From NCBI RefSeq assembly GCF_007197555.1, contig NZ_CP041614.1:1294001-1358000 (forward strand): a DNA stretch of 64,000 nt, written 5' to 3'. The stretch's first letter is position 1. The number at the start of each line of letters is the position of its first letter. The notes under the pieces were generated by a model, which saw nothing but the letters and a program-made list of their open reading frames with translations, was not told where the DNA came from and searched no databases. Positions 48,326 to 58,065 of the stretch are shown here, one piece after another. The stretch comes from Shewanella psychropiezotolerans (lineage in GTDB: Bacteria; Pseudomonadota; Gammaproteobacteria; Enterobacterales; Shewanellaceae). The translations under genes were made by a program, and so were the position numbers.

Positions 48326-48350
48326 ATTCCAGCCACAGGCATGCTGGAAT
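48326..48350. repeat. ATTCCAGC inverted repeat
   Basis: ATTCCAGC (48326-48333) and GCTGGAAT (48343-48350) form an eight-pair stem with a nine-base loop and a GACG tail. Elements of this look (CTGGATTCCAGC... GCTGGAATGACG) are widespread intergenic repeats in proteobacteria. Confidence 0.6.
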
Positions 48351-48360
48351 GACGTGTGGT

Positions 48361-48440
48361 TTCTGGTGGTTTCTGGTGGTTTCTGGTGGTTTCTGGTGGT
48401 TTCTGGTGGTTTCTGGTGGTTTCTGGTGGTTTCTGGTGGT
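48361..48440. repeat. Ten-base tandem repeat, eight copies
   Basis: TTCTGGTGGT is repeated eight times without a change, with a partial copy on each side. The period of ten is close to one DNA helix turn and not a multiple of three. No ribosome site or conserved protein supports coding in either direction. Confidence 0.92.
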
Positions 48441-48456
48441 TTGTGTATTAGTCGTC

Positions 48457-48488
48457 ATCCTAAACTCGTTTCAGGATCCAGCTTGAAT
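48457..48488. repeat. Dispersed 32-base repeat, copy B
   Basis: ATCCTAAACTCGTTTCAGGA followed by TCCAGCTTGAAT, 30 of 32 bases the same as 46001-46032. Confidence 0.75.
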
Positions 48489-48522
48489 ACTTTTTCAGTT
48501 TTCCCCGTCATTCCGAAGGGTA

Positions 48523-48901
48523 ATACCATTCCGAGTAAGTATCTGATCATTCAACGGGAGTTCAAAGCGCTGTAGGCAAGGGCTATATTTGCTCCTGCAA
48601 TATAGACATTCACCACATCCATGCGGCTTGCGAATATTTGAAGCTAATAGTTATTCTCGGCAACAAGCTCCTGCGTTGCTCTACCTCCTGCATCCATGCA
48701 GTCGTATATCGAGAACATTCAACGTAGCATAAAGGGCTTTGCCCTTTTCTTTAAACATCAGCCGCACTGCGTGAGGCTCTCAGCGTTTCCACTTTTGTGT
48801 TACATTGACTTAAAAGGGAATAACCATTTCCTCATCAATGCGCCTTGAATTGAAAAAGCTGAGAGTCTCTGAATTGACCAGATACTTATATGGAATGGTA
48901 T
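48523..48901. mobile_element. MITE-like non-coding element with terminal inverted repeats
   Basis: The left end reads ATACCATTCC-gag-TAAGTATCTG-a-TCA (48523 on). The reverse complement of the right end (to 48901) reads ATACCATTCC-ata-TAAGTATCTG-g-TCA. About 26 of the first 31 bases agree. The 379-base interior has no reading frame for a transposase, but has hairpins such as AAAGGGC/GCCCTTT near 48736-48751. This is the form of a miniature inverted-repeat element moved by a transposase encoded elsewhere. A target-site duplication is not clear. Confidence 0.7.
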
Positions 48902-49019
48902 AAGAAGCTAGGTGCTGATAGCTCTCCTATACTGAGTTGGACAGAGTGTTGTTTTGCTCTTGCTCTATTACTCGTAATAATCTGTACTCGCGCAATCACT
49001 GGATTACCCGGAGCTAGTC

Positions 49020-49226
49020 ATGAGTCATACCTATAAAGTTATTGAATTAGTGGGATCTTCGCCTATCAGTTCGGATGAAGCGATCAAAAATGCCGTCACT
49101 TCCGCGGGGCAGACTTTGAAGCATCTTAGGTGGTTTGAGGTGATTGAGACTCGGGGACATCTGGAGGCGGGCTTGATTGCTCACTGGCAGGTGACCATCA
49201 AGGTTGGGTTTACGATAGAACCTTAG
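49020..49226 (+). CDS. Dodecin flavin-binding protein
   Basis: A 68-residue protein with the whole dodecin pattern: [20 protein letters not shown], then [21 protein letters not shown] (the Trp that stacks on flavin) and [13 protein letters not shown]. Dodecins form hollow dodecamers that store or buffer flavins. Its stop overlaps the stop of convergent queG by four bases. Confidence 0.92.
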   Translation: MSHTYKVIELVGSSPISSDEAIKNAVTSAGQTLKHLRWFEVIETRGHLEAGLIAHWQVTIKVGFTIEP

Positions 49227-50497
49227 GCATCCCTTGGCAGGCCTTTTTCGATGCTGCGGATCACTCTTTGTGTTTTGCGGCTGAGGGATGAGGCGTTCTG
49301 GACTCTATCTGACTGGCTCAAGGCTGCTGTTTCACGGCCTTTTGTTTCCAGGCTCTGTTTTTCCAGGATAAGGGCTGATGCTAGCTTGGTGTGTTGCTGA
49401 GTCAGGGCCCAGTCGATATGTTCTATGACCATCTCATCGACCTCTTTGGATGCTTTTCTCTGCTCGAGCCCTTGGACGACCTTTTCTGAAGCTGGGGCAT
49501 TTCCTAAGGCGACGGCGATGTTTCTTAGCCAGCGCTTATGTCCGATACGGCGAATGGGGCTGCCTTCGGTGATCTTGAGAAACTCGGCCTCAGTCCAACC
49601 AAAGAGGATAAGCAATTCAGGTTGTTTAAGTGGGTCCCGGGTGTGAAAATCACTCTCGAGGGTGAGCGGCGCCTTGCTGTTGACCGGGCATACTAGCTGG
49701 CAGTCATCACAGCCGTAGATACGGTTACCTATGAGAGGACGAAACTCTTCAGGAATGGCCCCTTGCAGCTCTATGGTCAGATAAGAAATGCAACGTCTGC
49801 CATCGACGATATACGGCTCGACTATGGCATTGGTTGGACATGACTTGATGCAGGCGACGCAGGTATTACAGCCCTCACTGACGGGAATGTCCACGGGCAG
49901 GGGCAGGTCGAGTAATAGCTCACCGAGAAAGAACCAGCTGCCCACCTCTTCATTGAGCAATAGACTGTGTTTACCAGTCCAGCCCAGACCAGCTTTCTCG
50001 GCTAGGGGCCTCTCGAGTATCGGCGCCGAGTCCACAAAGGGGCGGAAGTTAGTTTTGCCCGCATTCATGATATCAAGCTCGGCCTGAATCATCTGGCCTA
50101 GCTTCTTGAGGCGATTACGGATCAACTTGTGATAGTCCCGTCCGCCGGCATAACGGGAGATATAGGCAAGGTTGGGATCTTTGAGATTAGTCGCGAAGCC
50201 TGCTTCTGGCGGCAGGTAGTTCATTCTGGCTGAGATGACCCTGATAGTGCCGGGGTGCAGCTCATGTGGACGGGCACGCATCATGCCATGGGCTTCCATA
50301 TACGCCATATCACCATGATAGCCCTTGTCCAGCCACTGCTGTAACTTGAGCTCTTCGCTGGTTAAGTCTGTGTCACATATACCTATTTGAGCAAAGCCCA
50401 GCTCAATGCCCCACTGCTTGATTTTAGCTGTGAGTTCTCTTAGTTCTGCTGGTGAGAAGAGGTGGGAATTTGTTGGAGGTTGAGCTGTGTCAGACAT
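49223..50497 (-). CDS. queG: Epoxyqueuosine reductase
   Basis: A 424-residue cobalamin-dependent iron-sulfur enzyme for the last step of queuosine synthesis in tRNA. The N-terminal domain has [20 protein letters not shown] and [10 protein letters not shown]. The two [4Fe-4S] motifs are [16 protein letters not shown] and [11 protein letters not shown], with [15 protein letters not shown] between. A C-terminal HEAT-like part follows. I start at ATG 50497 ([10 protein letters not shown]); a reading from 50533 adds twelve unlikely residues. E. coli QueG is shorter (379); the extra length is mainly a C-terminal tail. Confidence 0.92.
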   Translation of the reverse strand: MSDTAQPPTNSHLFSPAELRELTAKIKQWGIELGFAQIGICDTDLTSEELKLQQWLDKGYHGDMAYMEAHGMMRARPHELHPGTIRVISARMNYLPPEAGFATNLKDPNLAYISRYAGGRDYHKLIRNRLKKLGQMIQAELDIMNAGKTNFRPFVDSAPILERPLAEKAGLGWTGKHSLLLNEEVGSWFFLGELLLDLPLPVDIPVSEGCNTCVACIKSCPTNAIVEPYIVDGRRCISYLTIELQGAIPEEFRPLIGNRIYGCDDCQLVCPVNSKAPLTLESDFHTRDPLKQPELLILFGWTEAEFLKITEGSPIRRIGHKRWLRNIAVALGNAPASEKVVQGLEQRKASKEVDEMVIEHIDWALTQQHTKLASALILEKQSLETKGRETAALSQSDRVQNASSLSRKTQRVIRSIEKGLPRDA

Positions 50498-50730
50498 AGG
50501 ATTGGTATATAAATAGGCAATGAAATACCACAATATGATAACAGTAATTCGCTACCTTAGCTGCTGATTTGATTAAGCCTGCCTCTTGGGCTTAGTTACA
50601 GTTTCCACTAGATGTGAATTTTGGCAACTTTTATCTATTATTCCTCCTGTTGCCAGTTTTGATTCGAATGGATAGTATTACAGCAGGCATTTAAATCATG
50701 CTATTCGAATCAAGAGTTAACTGACGCAAA

Positions 50731-50755
50731 GACCTAGGAACTAGTCCCTAGGATC
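50731..50755. repeat. CCTAGG palindrome, copy 4 (imperfect)
   Basis: CCTAGG at 50733-50738 and 50747-50752 with a central ACTAGT make a near-palindrome related to those at 22423, 25989 and 46128. Unlike them it lies ahead of a gene (the permease at 50774), not between converging stops. Confidence 0.5.
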
Positions 50756-50773
50756 TAATTCTTAAAGGGAAAC

Positions 50774-51499
50774 ATGGATTATACGCTTATCATTTCCCTT
50801 TTCCTGTTAACCACCTTTACCTCCACCGTAGCGGGTATATGTGGCTTAGGCGGCGGACTTATCTTAGCCGTGACTTTACCTTGGTTCGTACCAGCCGCAG
50901 CTGTCATTCCTATTCATGGCACCACCCAATTAGCGAGTAATTTCACTCGTCTCGGATTTTCCTTCAAGCACATATATTGGCCGGTTGTGGGTCCGTTTGT
51001 GCTGGGTTCCTTGGTCGGTATCGCCCTGTTCGGCTTCTTCCTGATAAACCTGTCGACTGAGTTTATTCCCTTGTACATCTCGATTTATCTGCTGCTTAGC
51101 CTCTGGGTAAAACCTATTGAAGATTTACTTGGCAAGCTGGAAAACTTTTATCTGGTTGGCGCGGCGCAGACTGGTCTGGGGTTAGTGGTAGGTGCTCCCG
51201 GTCCACTGACCATAAACCTTTTGATGAAGCGCTTGACTGATAAAGATCAGATCATTGCCACAGCGGCGCTGTTGATGGGCTTGAGTAATGTTTCTAAAGT
51301 GGTGACTTATGCGGGATTAGGATTCATTTTTTCCGATTTTTTGCCACAAATACTCTCGGCTATCTTAGGGGCTTCTTTAGGTTCTTTGATTGGCACTAAG
51401 CTAAGAGGAAAGATCGACAACCAGAAGTTTATGAAGGCCTTGAAGTGGATATTAACCTTATTGGCAATTCAAACACTTGTTCGTTTTAGCTATGGCTGA
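50774..51499 (+). CDS. TSUP-family (TauE/SafE) membrane permease
   Basis: A 241-residue inner-membrane protein with about seven to eight helices. TSTVAGICGLGGGLILAVTLPWFVP at the start and the inverted second repeat GAAQTGLGLVVGAPGPLTINLLM are the two TauE/SafE half-motifs. Family members carry sulfite, sulfoacetate or other organic anions. Substrate unknown; sulfur chemistry of the nearby alkylsulfatase is suggestive but the two are 2.6 kb apart. Confidence 0.87.
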   Translation: MDYTLIISLFLLTTFTSTVAGICGLGGGLILAVTLPWFVPAAAVIPIHGTTQLASNFTRLGFSFKHIYWPVVGPFVLGSLVGIALFGFFLINLSTEFIPLYISIYLLLSLWVKPIEDLLGKLENFYLVGAAQTGLGLVVGAPGPLTINLLMKRLTDKDQIIATAALLMGLSNVSKVVTYAGLGFIFSDFLPQILSAILGASLGSLIGTKLRGKIDNQKFMKALKWILTLLAIQTLVRFSYG

Positions 51500-51814
51500 A
51501 TAAAGGATGCTACTAGCGCTCTCTTGCATCACTCAGCCCTCCATAACCCCCTAGTATTCCTGTTTATATTCATCTGAACTTTGTTTGTCTACAGGCTATT
51601 AATTTTGCTTTCTGTTGTTATTCTGGCTTCTTGGGCTGTTTTATTATTTAAGTTGAGTTATTTGCGTTGTCCCTGCCGTAATTGTTCCTCACCATAACAA
51701 TAGTTATTCATTTTTGACGCATATTTAATGTGTGTTAATGCTAGTTTCATACCAGTTTCGGTGTTAGTTATATAAGGCAGTACATAAAAACAACTATTTT
51801 CTAAGGTTCCTTAT
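51500..51814. other. Intergenic region
   Basis: 315 AT-rich bases between the permease and the chemotaxis receptor. I see no gene, repeat or clear terminator. It should include the receptor's promoter. Confidence 0.35.
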
Positions 51815-53434
51815 ATGACGCTTAATCGCAAGATAATGACATTTGTGGGCGTACTCTTTATCGCCTTGATAAGTATTGCAGTCTTAGGTCTGCAGGCCTT
51901 ATCTAAAGCCAGTGAAAGTGACAATATTGCCCGAATTAATCAGTTGATGAAGAGTACGGTCAATATTGTTGAGCAGTTTGAGCAATTAGCCGCATCGGGT
52001 GAACTCAGTGAGTCCAAGGCTAAGCAGTATGCCGCTCAGATGCTCAGAGAGAATAAATATCACGACTCTGAATATGTCTATGTGGTCGACGACAAACTAG
52101 ACTTTTTAGCTACCCCACACGATCCCCAACTTCATGGCACCAGCTTCAACGATTTTAAGGATGCCAGCGGTAAGAGTATCGGCCAGATGGTGGAGGGCTT
52201 AGTGGGTAACAAGACCCAGCAGATCATCACCTATCATTGGGATTCTGAGCGTAATGGCACCGTCGTCGATCTCACCTCTGTGGTACAGAAAACCAGTCGT
52301 TGGGGCTGGTATGTGGGAACCGGGATCAGTTCCGCCGAAGCCAATGAACGCTACTGGTCTGTGGCCAAGTGGCTGTTAACCCTATCTATCATCATCGCTG
52401 TGGTATTGTCCTTTGCCCTCTATCGTTTCGGAGCAAGCATGCGTAATGCGTTAGGCGCCGAGATTGAAGATGTGCGCAATATTGTGATCAAAGTCTCAAG
52501 GGGCGACTTGAAGCAAAATCCTGACTTTAAATATGCCAGCAATGACAGCGTTGTCGGTGCGATAAATTATATGCAGGAAGGATTGCAAGACGTTGTAAAA
52601 GAAATAAAAAATGTCGCTGACACTCTTAATGAGCAAATGGTGGAATCAGAGAGTCGCGCCACGGAATTAGATAACTTAACCAGGACTATGAATGAGGAAA
52701 CCCAGATGGTGGCTTCGGCTGTCACTGAGCTTACCGCTTCATCGGGTACTGTTGCTGACCATGCTAAGCAGACTGCCGACTCTGTCACCGCCGCGGAAAA
52801 ACAAGGGCTGAACGCTCATCTCTTGACTGAGGAAGCGTCTAAAACCATAGCCCTGCTTGAGACTCAGATAGAGAGTGCGGGTTCGAATATTCAGATCCTC
52901 GATGATGAGGTCAATAATATCGCCAATGTGCTGTCTGTGATCCAGGGGATTGCCGAACAGACCAACCTACTGGCACTCAACGCGGCTATCGAAGCGGCAC
53001 GCGCCGGAGAGCAAGGTCGTGGTTTCGCCGTGGTTGCCGATGAAGTGCGTCAATTGGCTCAGAGGACTCAGAGCAGCACGGGTGAGATCAATAAGATGAT
53101 TGTTAAGCTGCAGACCGCTGCTAAGGATGCGAAAACTTCTGTGACTCAGAGTATAACGACCAGTGAAGAGACGGTGGCTAAATCACATCAGGTGTCTGAA
53201 GAGCTCAAAAATATTGCGACCTCGCTATCTGAAATCTCCTCGATGAGCCATCAGATCTCGGAGGCGGCGTCGGAGCAGTTAACGGCGGGGGAGGACTCGG
53301 CTCAACGAATCGTCAATATCTCAGAAACAGCCGAAAATACGGCATCAGTGTCTCATTCGTCCCATGCGACCAGCGCCCAGATCCAGATGTTAACTAAGAA
53401 TCTGGAGAAAGAGGTGCAGAAGTTCTCTATCTAA
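51815..53434 (+). CDS. Methyl-accepting chemotaxis protein with single-Cache sensor
   Basis: A 539-residue receptor. Two membrane helices (about 8-27 and 183-205) enclose a periplasmic sCache domain ([27 protein letters not shown], then [30 protein letters not shown]). A HAMP linker follows, then a long coiled coil whose tip is [38 protein letters not shown]. No NWETF-type CheR tether at the C-terminus. The ligand is probably a small organic acid, by analogy with related Cache domains. Confidence 0.93.
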   Translation: MTLNRKIMTFVGVLFIALISIAVLGLQALSKASESDNIARINQLMKSTVNIVEQFEQLAASGELSESKAKQYAAQMLRENKYHDSEYVYVVDDKLDFLATPHDPQLHGTSFNDFKDASGKSIGQMVEGLVGNKTQQIITYHWDSERNGTVVDLTSVVQKTSRWGWYVGTGISSAEANERYWSVAKWLLTLSIIIAVVLSFALYRFGASMRNALGAEIEDVRNIVIKVSRGDLKQNPDFKYASNDSVVGAINYMQEGLQDVVKEIKNVADTLNEQMVESESRATELDNLTRTMNEETQMVASAVTELTASSGTVADHAKQTADSVTAAEKQGLNAHLLTEEASKTIALLETQIESAGSNIQILDDEVNNIANVLSVIQGIAEQTNLLALNAAIEAARAGEQGRGFAVVADEVRQLAQRTQSSTGEINKMIVKLQTAAKDAKTSVTQSITTSEETVAKSHQVSEELKNIATSLSEISSMSHQISEAASEQLTAGEDSAQRIVNISETAENTASVSHSSHATSAQIQMLTKNLEKEVQKFSI

Positions 53435-53548
53435 TACTCTCAGCTAGAGTAAGAGTAAGTGCTCACATACTAAGAGCTGATGAGTTAGCCCAACTTTTCT
53501 CTGCATAGGTGATAGGACGGACTAAATATGATGGATCAGGCATGAAAA

Positions 53549-53584
53549 AAGCCAGCCTATACGAACGTATAAGCTGGCTTTTTA
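53549..53584. terminator. Bidirectional terminator between receptor and add
   Basis: AAGCCAGC and GCTGGCTT form the base of a long stem, with TATACG/CGTATA above it, A-run on the left and T-run on the right. It separates convergent genes and can serve both. Confidence 0.85.
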
Positions 53585-53603
53585 TTCTGTATTTTAGACA
53601 AAC

Positions 53604-54599
53604 CTAGTCGACGAAGCTCATCAGATGTTGTTTGACTTCATCTGAAGCAAAGGCTTGTTCGACACTGATTTTATAGATGTTGAAGTAATCTTCACGGCTC
53701 AGGCTGAACTCTTGCATCACCTTTCGTACCTCGTCTGTCATAGTGGTATTGGAGACGGTGCGGTTATCTGTGTTGATTGTGATGGGCAGCCCATCTTCAT
53801 AAAAGGCTTTCAGCGGATGCTCACTAAGATTATCCACCGCTTTCGTCTGAATATTACTGCTGGGGCAGGTCTCCAGGCCGATATTCTGCTGTTTCACTAG
53901 GTCATAGGCGCCCTGATGACCCGTGATATGAATCCCATGACCCACACGCTCGGCTTTAAGCATAGAGATGGCGTCGAATACGTTTTGACCCACGCCTTGC
54001 TCTCCGGCGTGTATAGTGATGCGGTAGCCTTTCTCGATGGCGTAAGCTACATAGGGGATAAACTCACTGCAAAATCCCGGTAGCTCTGCGCCAGCCAAGT
54101 CGAAGGCCACCACGCCCTTGTTCAGATAAGGAGCGCCCGCATCGATAACATCTCTGATGTTATCCTTGGGGAACGTTCTCAAGATAGAGAGAATATAGTT
54201 GCCCTTAATATCATACATGGCTTCGGCGCGATGCATGCCTTTGACGACTGAGCCTATGATCTGATCGAAGCTTAGGCCCAGCAACTGATGCAGTTGTGGG
54301 CCGAATCTGACCTCGAAATATTTGACGTTTTCCTTAGCCGCATCCTCGAAAAGCTCAAATGAAATACGCTCGATACCCGCTTGGGTCTGCATCACAGACA
54401 GAGGAAGGTCGAAACGCATCAGATACTCTTCGAGATTTTGACATGTCTCGGGGGCGATCATTAATGCACGGATTTCGTTGATGTCTTGGCTGGGAATGGA
54501 GATGCTTTGCTCGTTGGCCAGATCGATAATCGTTTGTGGGCGAACGCTGCCATCTAAGTGACAATGTAGATCGATCTTGGGTAAGCTTAAATAATTCAT
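53604..54599 (-). CDS. add: Adenosine deaminase
   Basis: A 331-residue zinc enzyme that converts adenosine to inosine. Zinc ligands in [13 protein letters not shown], the catalytic HAGEQG, His in RVGHGIHI, and the Asp pair in [28 protein letters not shown] and length fit E. coli Add (333). It stands alone; the 440-base gap upstream has no further gene. Confidence 0.95.
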   Translation of the reverse strand: MNYLSLPKIDLHCHLDGSVRPQTIIDLANEQSISIPSQDINEIRALMIAPETCQNLEEYLMRFDLPLSVMQTQAGIERISFELFEDAAKENVKYFEVRFGPQLHQLLGLSFDQIIGSVVKGMHRAEAMYDIKGNYILSILRTFPKDNIRDVIDAGAPYLNKGVVAFDLAGAELPGFCSEFIPYVAYAIEKGYRITIHAGEQGVGQNVFDAISMLKAERVGHGIHITGHQGAYDLVKQQNIGLETCPSSNIQTKAVDNLSEHPLKAFYEDGLPITINTDNRTVSNTTMTDEVRKVMQEFSLSREDYFNIYKISVEQAFASDEVKQHLMSFVD

Positions 54600-55038
54600 G
54601 AGTCTCTACCTTTATTGGATAGTACCTATATGAATACCGATTAAAAGAGGGATCTATAGCGCTTATTGGACGCAGATCCTGTCTATTAACAGATAGTCTA
54701 TATTGGAGATAGTGCATAAAGTTACAGACTTCATAATCAAGAATTTAAGGCTCTTGGTAGAAACTCCCAAACCATATCATTGGGATTATACGAAGCGATT
54801 TTTCGGACTATAACATTAGCTATAAGTGACTGCAACGTTCGACTTTAGCGCTTGCTAATTTACTCTGACTTGATCTAGTGGCTTGATGGCGTGGATTTAT
54901 TTTGATGTCTTGATTGCGATTCGTTGAACACTTTGGGGGAAGCATGGTTCTGGATTGATAACATTAACTCAGCAAAAAGGGGGCTAATGCCCCCTTAGGT
55001 TTAGTTCAACTTAAGATACGTTTACTCGTACCTTGGTT
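54600..55038. other. Intergenic region between add and the curlin gene
   Basis: No gene. A terminator for the minus-strand curlin gene lies at 54977-54996 (AAGGGGGC, loop TAAT, GCCCCCTT, with five As on its left that become the U-run). Confidence 0.6.
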
Positions 55039-57336
55039 TTACATAGAACCTTGGTTGATCATCACTGAGTTGTTTGAACCAACTTGAGTCACAGCCGCGG
55101 TGTTAGACATATCAGTTTGGATGATATTGGCGTAATTCATGGCGCCGCCGGTGGCCGTAACATAAGCAACATGGCTGTTGCCCGTTTGAGATACGAGTAA
55201 TTCGTTCTCTGCGCCCCAAGTCGAATCTACATCGGCGAAGTTAAGGTCACCATTTTGGTCGATATCAACCAGTGAACCGTTATGTGAAGACTCTGCCGAA
55301 ACTAAATTACCGTTACCAATCTGGTCGATATACATGGTGTTATCTGAACCTGTAGAGGTTGCACCTATGTCACGGCCTGTATCTGAGTTAGATATACGGT
55401 TATTATTACCATTTTGAGTAATAAATATCTCGCTGCCCGCACCAGAGAAGGTGCCTGCACCTGCATAGTTACCAAGACCCGTCTGGTCGATAGTGATGCT
55501 GTTACCGAAACTAGTAGCATCTTGCATAACCAGTACATCGTTACCTAAACCATTTTGAGTCACGGCTACAGTATCGCGGTTACCGTCTTGATAGATATCT
55601 GCATTGTTAGACACAAGCGCCGTATCGGAACTCACCTGGCTGACTGTCGCATCATTGCCGTTACCTGTTTGGGTAACACGAGTCGTTTGCTGATAGTCCT
55701 GAGTAACAGATGAACTGTTGTTATTACCGTCTTGTACTACTCTGGCAGTGTTTTGTGAATCTTGCTGTATGCTTGACTCATTGCCATTACCGTTAATTTG
55801 CAATGAAAAAACAGTGTTAGAGATCCCTTGTGTGACCTCAGCATAGTTGTTGTTACCATCGACCTGAATGACATCTGCTTGGTTAGCTGAGCCTTGCTCT
55901 ATGTTAGATTCGTTACCATTGCCTTCAAGCTGTAATACAAACACATCGTTAGCTTGGTCTTGCTCTATATTGATGTAGTTATTATTGCCACCGTCTTGTG
56001 CTACGAATGCTGTGTTGTCATCTTCTTGCTCTATCCAAGACTGGTTACCGTTGCCGCTAACTTGTATCACTGTAGCCGAGTTATCATCATCTTGATCTAT
56101 CCAAGAGCTATTACGGTTACCATTGTCTTGGACCACAGTCACTGTGTTGTCGTCATCCTGATCGATATCGGAGAAGTTACCATTGCCGTTAGTCTGAGTA
56201 ACGTTAACTGTGTTGTCATCATCTTGATCTACCCAAGACTCGTTGTTGTTACCGCCACCCTGATAGATACGCAATGAGTTATCATCATCCTGTTCGATAT
56301 CTGAGAAGTTACCGTTACCATTTTCCTGGGTGACGTAGGTGACGTTATCGTCATCTGAATTTAGGTATGACTCATTACCGTTACCGTTTTGCTGAGTGAT
56401 ATAGGCTTGGTTTCTATCTTCCTGGATCACATCTGATACGTTGCCATTACCATTTAGCTGAGTGACTATCGCCTGGTTATCTTCATCCCCTGAGCGATCG
56501 GCTTGATCGATATAAGATTCGTTGTTGTTACCCGTTTGGCTGATAATCGCCGTGTTGTTCTCTGCCTGAAGCACTTCTGAGTAGTTACCATTGCCCATTT
56601 GTGTCACGGTCGCCGTGTTCATTTCAAGCTGATCTACGTATGAGCCATTAGCATTACCAGTTTGGCTGACCGATGCTAGGTTCTGCCCAACGCCGTCATC
56701 ACCGTTTTGATAGATGGTCGAGTCGTTTCTATTACCAGATTGTATCGATGTCGCCGTGTTTTGTTGAGCCGATTGGCTAATGAGTGCGACGTTATCGTTA
56801 CCCGTCTGTGTCAGAGTGGCGAGTGTAGTATCGCCACCTATGCTACCCGTCGATTGGGTGATATCGGCATCGTTACCCGAACCAGACTGAGTCAGGTTGG
56901 CAACGGCTGCGTCAGAACCTGTTTGACCTATATAGGCATCATTGCCTTGGCCGACATGCTGAGTGATGGTCGCGAGTGCACTATCTGAGTCAGTGTTCTC
57001 GATGAGAGCGGTGTCGCCATTACCGGTTTGAATGATGTTCGATGAAGCAGAAGTCACATCGGCTTGGCTGACTATGGCTGAATTACGGTTGCCCGATTGC
57101 TGGATATCGGCAATGTTCAGATCCGAATTTAACTGATCCACTTGGGCTGTGTTGCGGTTACCATCTTGGTCAATCAATGCCTGATTACTATTGCTTTCGA
57201 TAGTCTGGTTAACGGTCGCGCCGTTATTATTACCATCTTGTGTCACAGTCGTATTGTTATCAATACTGGCAGCTGAGGCTCCCGAAGAAGCGAGTAAAGC
57301 CGCTGATATCAGCATGGCAATCTTAGAATGTTTCAT
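55039..57336 (-). CDS. Large curlin-repeat amyloid-like protein
   Basis: A 765-residue secreted protein. Signal peptide MKHSKIAMLISAALLASSGA cut after ASA. Nearly all of the rest is about thirty copies of the curlin repeat (x-Q-x-G-N-x-N-x-A/S-x-V-x-Q, roughly 22 residues), for example TQTGNDNVALISQSAQQNTA. A middle block (about 330-470) is strongly acidic, with repeated DQDDDN. It is five times longer than E. coli CsgA (151) and has no Cys. No csgE, csgF or csgG homologue is in the window, so export genes must be elsewhere. AAGGGA precedes the ATG. Curli-like fibre formation is inferred from the repeats. Confidence 0.9.
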   Translation of the reverse strand: MKHSKIAMLISAALLASSGASAASIDNNTTVTQDGNNNGATVNQTIESNSNQALIDQDGNRNTAQVDQLNSDLNIADIQQSGNRNSAIVSQADVTSASSNIIQTGNGDTALIENTDSDSALATITQHVGQGNDAYIGQTGSDAAVANLTQSGSGNDADITQSTGSIGGDTTLATLTQTGNDNVALISQSAQQNTATSIQSGNRNDSTIYQNGDDGVGQNLASVSQTGNANGSYVDQLEMNTATVTQMGNGNYSEVLQAENNTAIISQTGNNNESYIDQADRSGDEDNQAIVTQLNGNGNVSDVIQEDRNQAYITQQNGNGNESYLNSDDDNVTYVTQENGNGNFSDIEQDDDNSLRIYQGGGNNNESWVDQDDDNTVNVTQTNGNGNFSDIDQDDDNTVTVVQDNGNRNSSWIDQDDDNSATVIQVSGNGNQSWIEQEDDNTAFVAQDGGNNNYINIEQDQANDVFVLQLEGNGNESNIEQGSANQADVIQVDGNNNYAEVTQGISNTVFSLQINGNGNESSIQQDSQNTARVVQDGNNNSSSVTQDYQQTTRVTQTGNGNDATVSQVSSDTALVSNNADIYQDGNRDTVAVTQNGLGNDVLVMQDATSFGNSITIDQTGLGNYAGAGTFSGAGSEIFITQNGNNNRISNSDTGRDIGATSTGSDNTMYIDQIGNGNLVSAESSHNGSLVDIDQNGDLNFADVDSTWGAENELLVSQTGNSHVAYVTATGGAMNYANIIQTDMSNTAAVTQVGSNNSVMINQGSM

Positions 57337-58065
57337 TAAATTATTCCCTTATTAACTAGTTAGTTGCTTAATTTGAGCCGTTAAAAACTTTGGTCATCGA
57401 CTCAAAATAAAACAGACAAGATCCTTGCTGCTGGATCAAGATTAAAAACATTTTTGTTTGTACTCGTTGTTACCGCTTGATAGATAAGTCTCATCATTTT
57501 GAATGACTCGATCCCTATGTCACTGAGAATTGACTTAGTACACTCACTCCTTTCTTCATACCTAGGATTTAGCGTGTCAATTTATTGACGACAATTATGA
57601 GGAGTTAACGACTGAGTAACATCAGTCTTGAGTATTAAAGGATCTAGGTAGAAAGGATGTAATTACACTGGGTACTAATACTTTTATACTATTCGTAAAT
57701 CCATGTTGTTAGTCTAAGTTATTGTTTTAATTTATGTTGGTTGTTTTTGTGATCGAATGAGATAGATAAACAAGTTAGAGTCAGAAATCTAGAATAACAA
57801 TACTAAAGTGTTACGGAGTGGGAGCGGAAAGTAGGGCTTGGGCGGACAATATGTGATTATTGATTCATGTTTTTTCCAAGTATGATTTTCAGGCATAAGA
57901 GCTTCAGATATAAGAGGTTATATGAGAACCCATTCCTCAGTGCTGGTTATTTTTCTAAATGTACTTCATGGTGAATACTTTGGCATTATGACTGTGCCTG
58001 AAGATGTGGAAATAATCTGGCGTGATAAGATCGCAGGATGACTAAGCGCTAGTGATTGCTTGTAT
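57337..58065. other. Long intergenic region upstream of the curlin gene
   Basis: About 730 bases without a gene, mostly promoter and leader of the minus-strand curlin gene, and the tail of the GGDEF gene. I found no repeat or strong terminator. A region this long fits complex control, but no sites are assigned. Confidence 0.4.

Noticed and set aside
48267..48575. Reading frames with repeated TTRNHQKPPE or WFLVVSGGF across the ten-base array
   Set aside because: They are by-products of a ten-base tandem repeat, without start signals or conserved parts.
56707..56988. Plus-strand genes inside the curlin gene
   Set aside because: Open frames on the opposite strand arise from its repetitive codons; they have no start signals.
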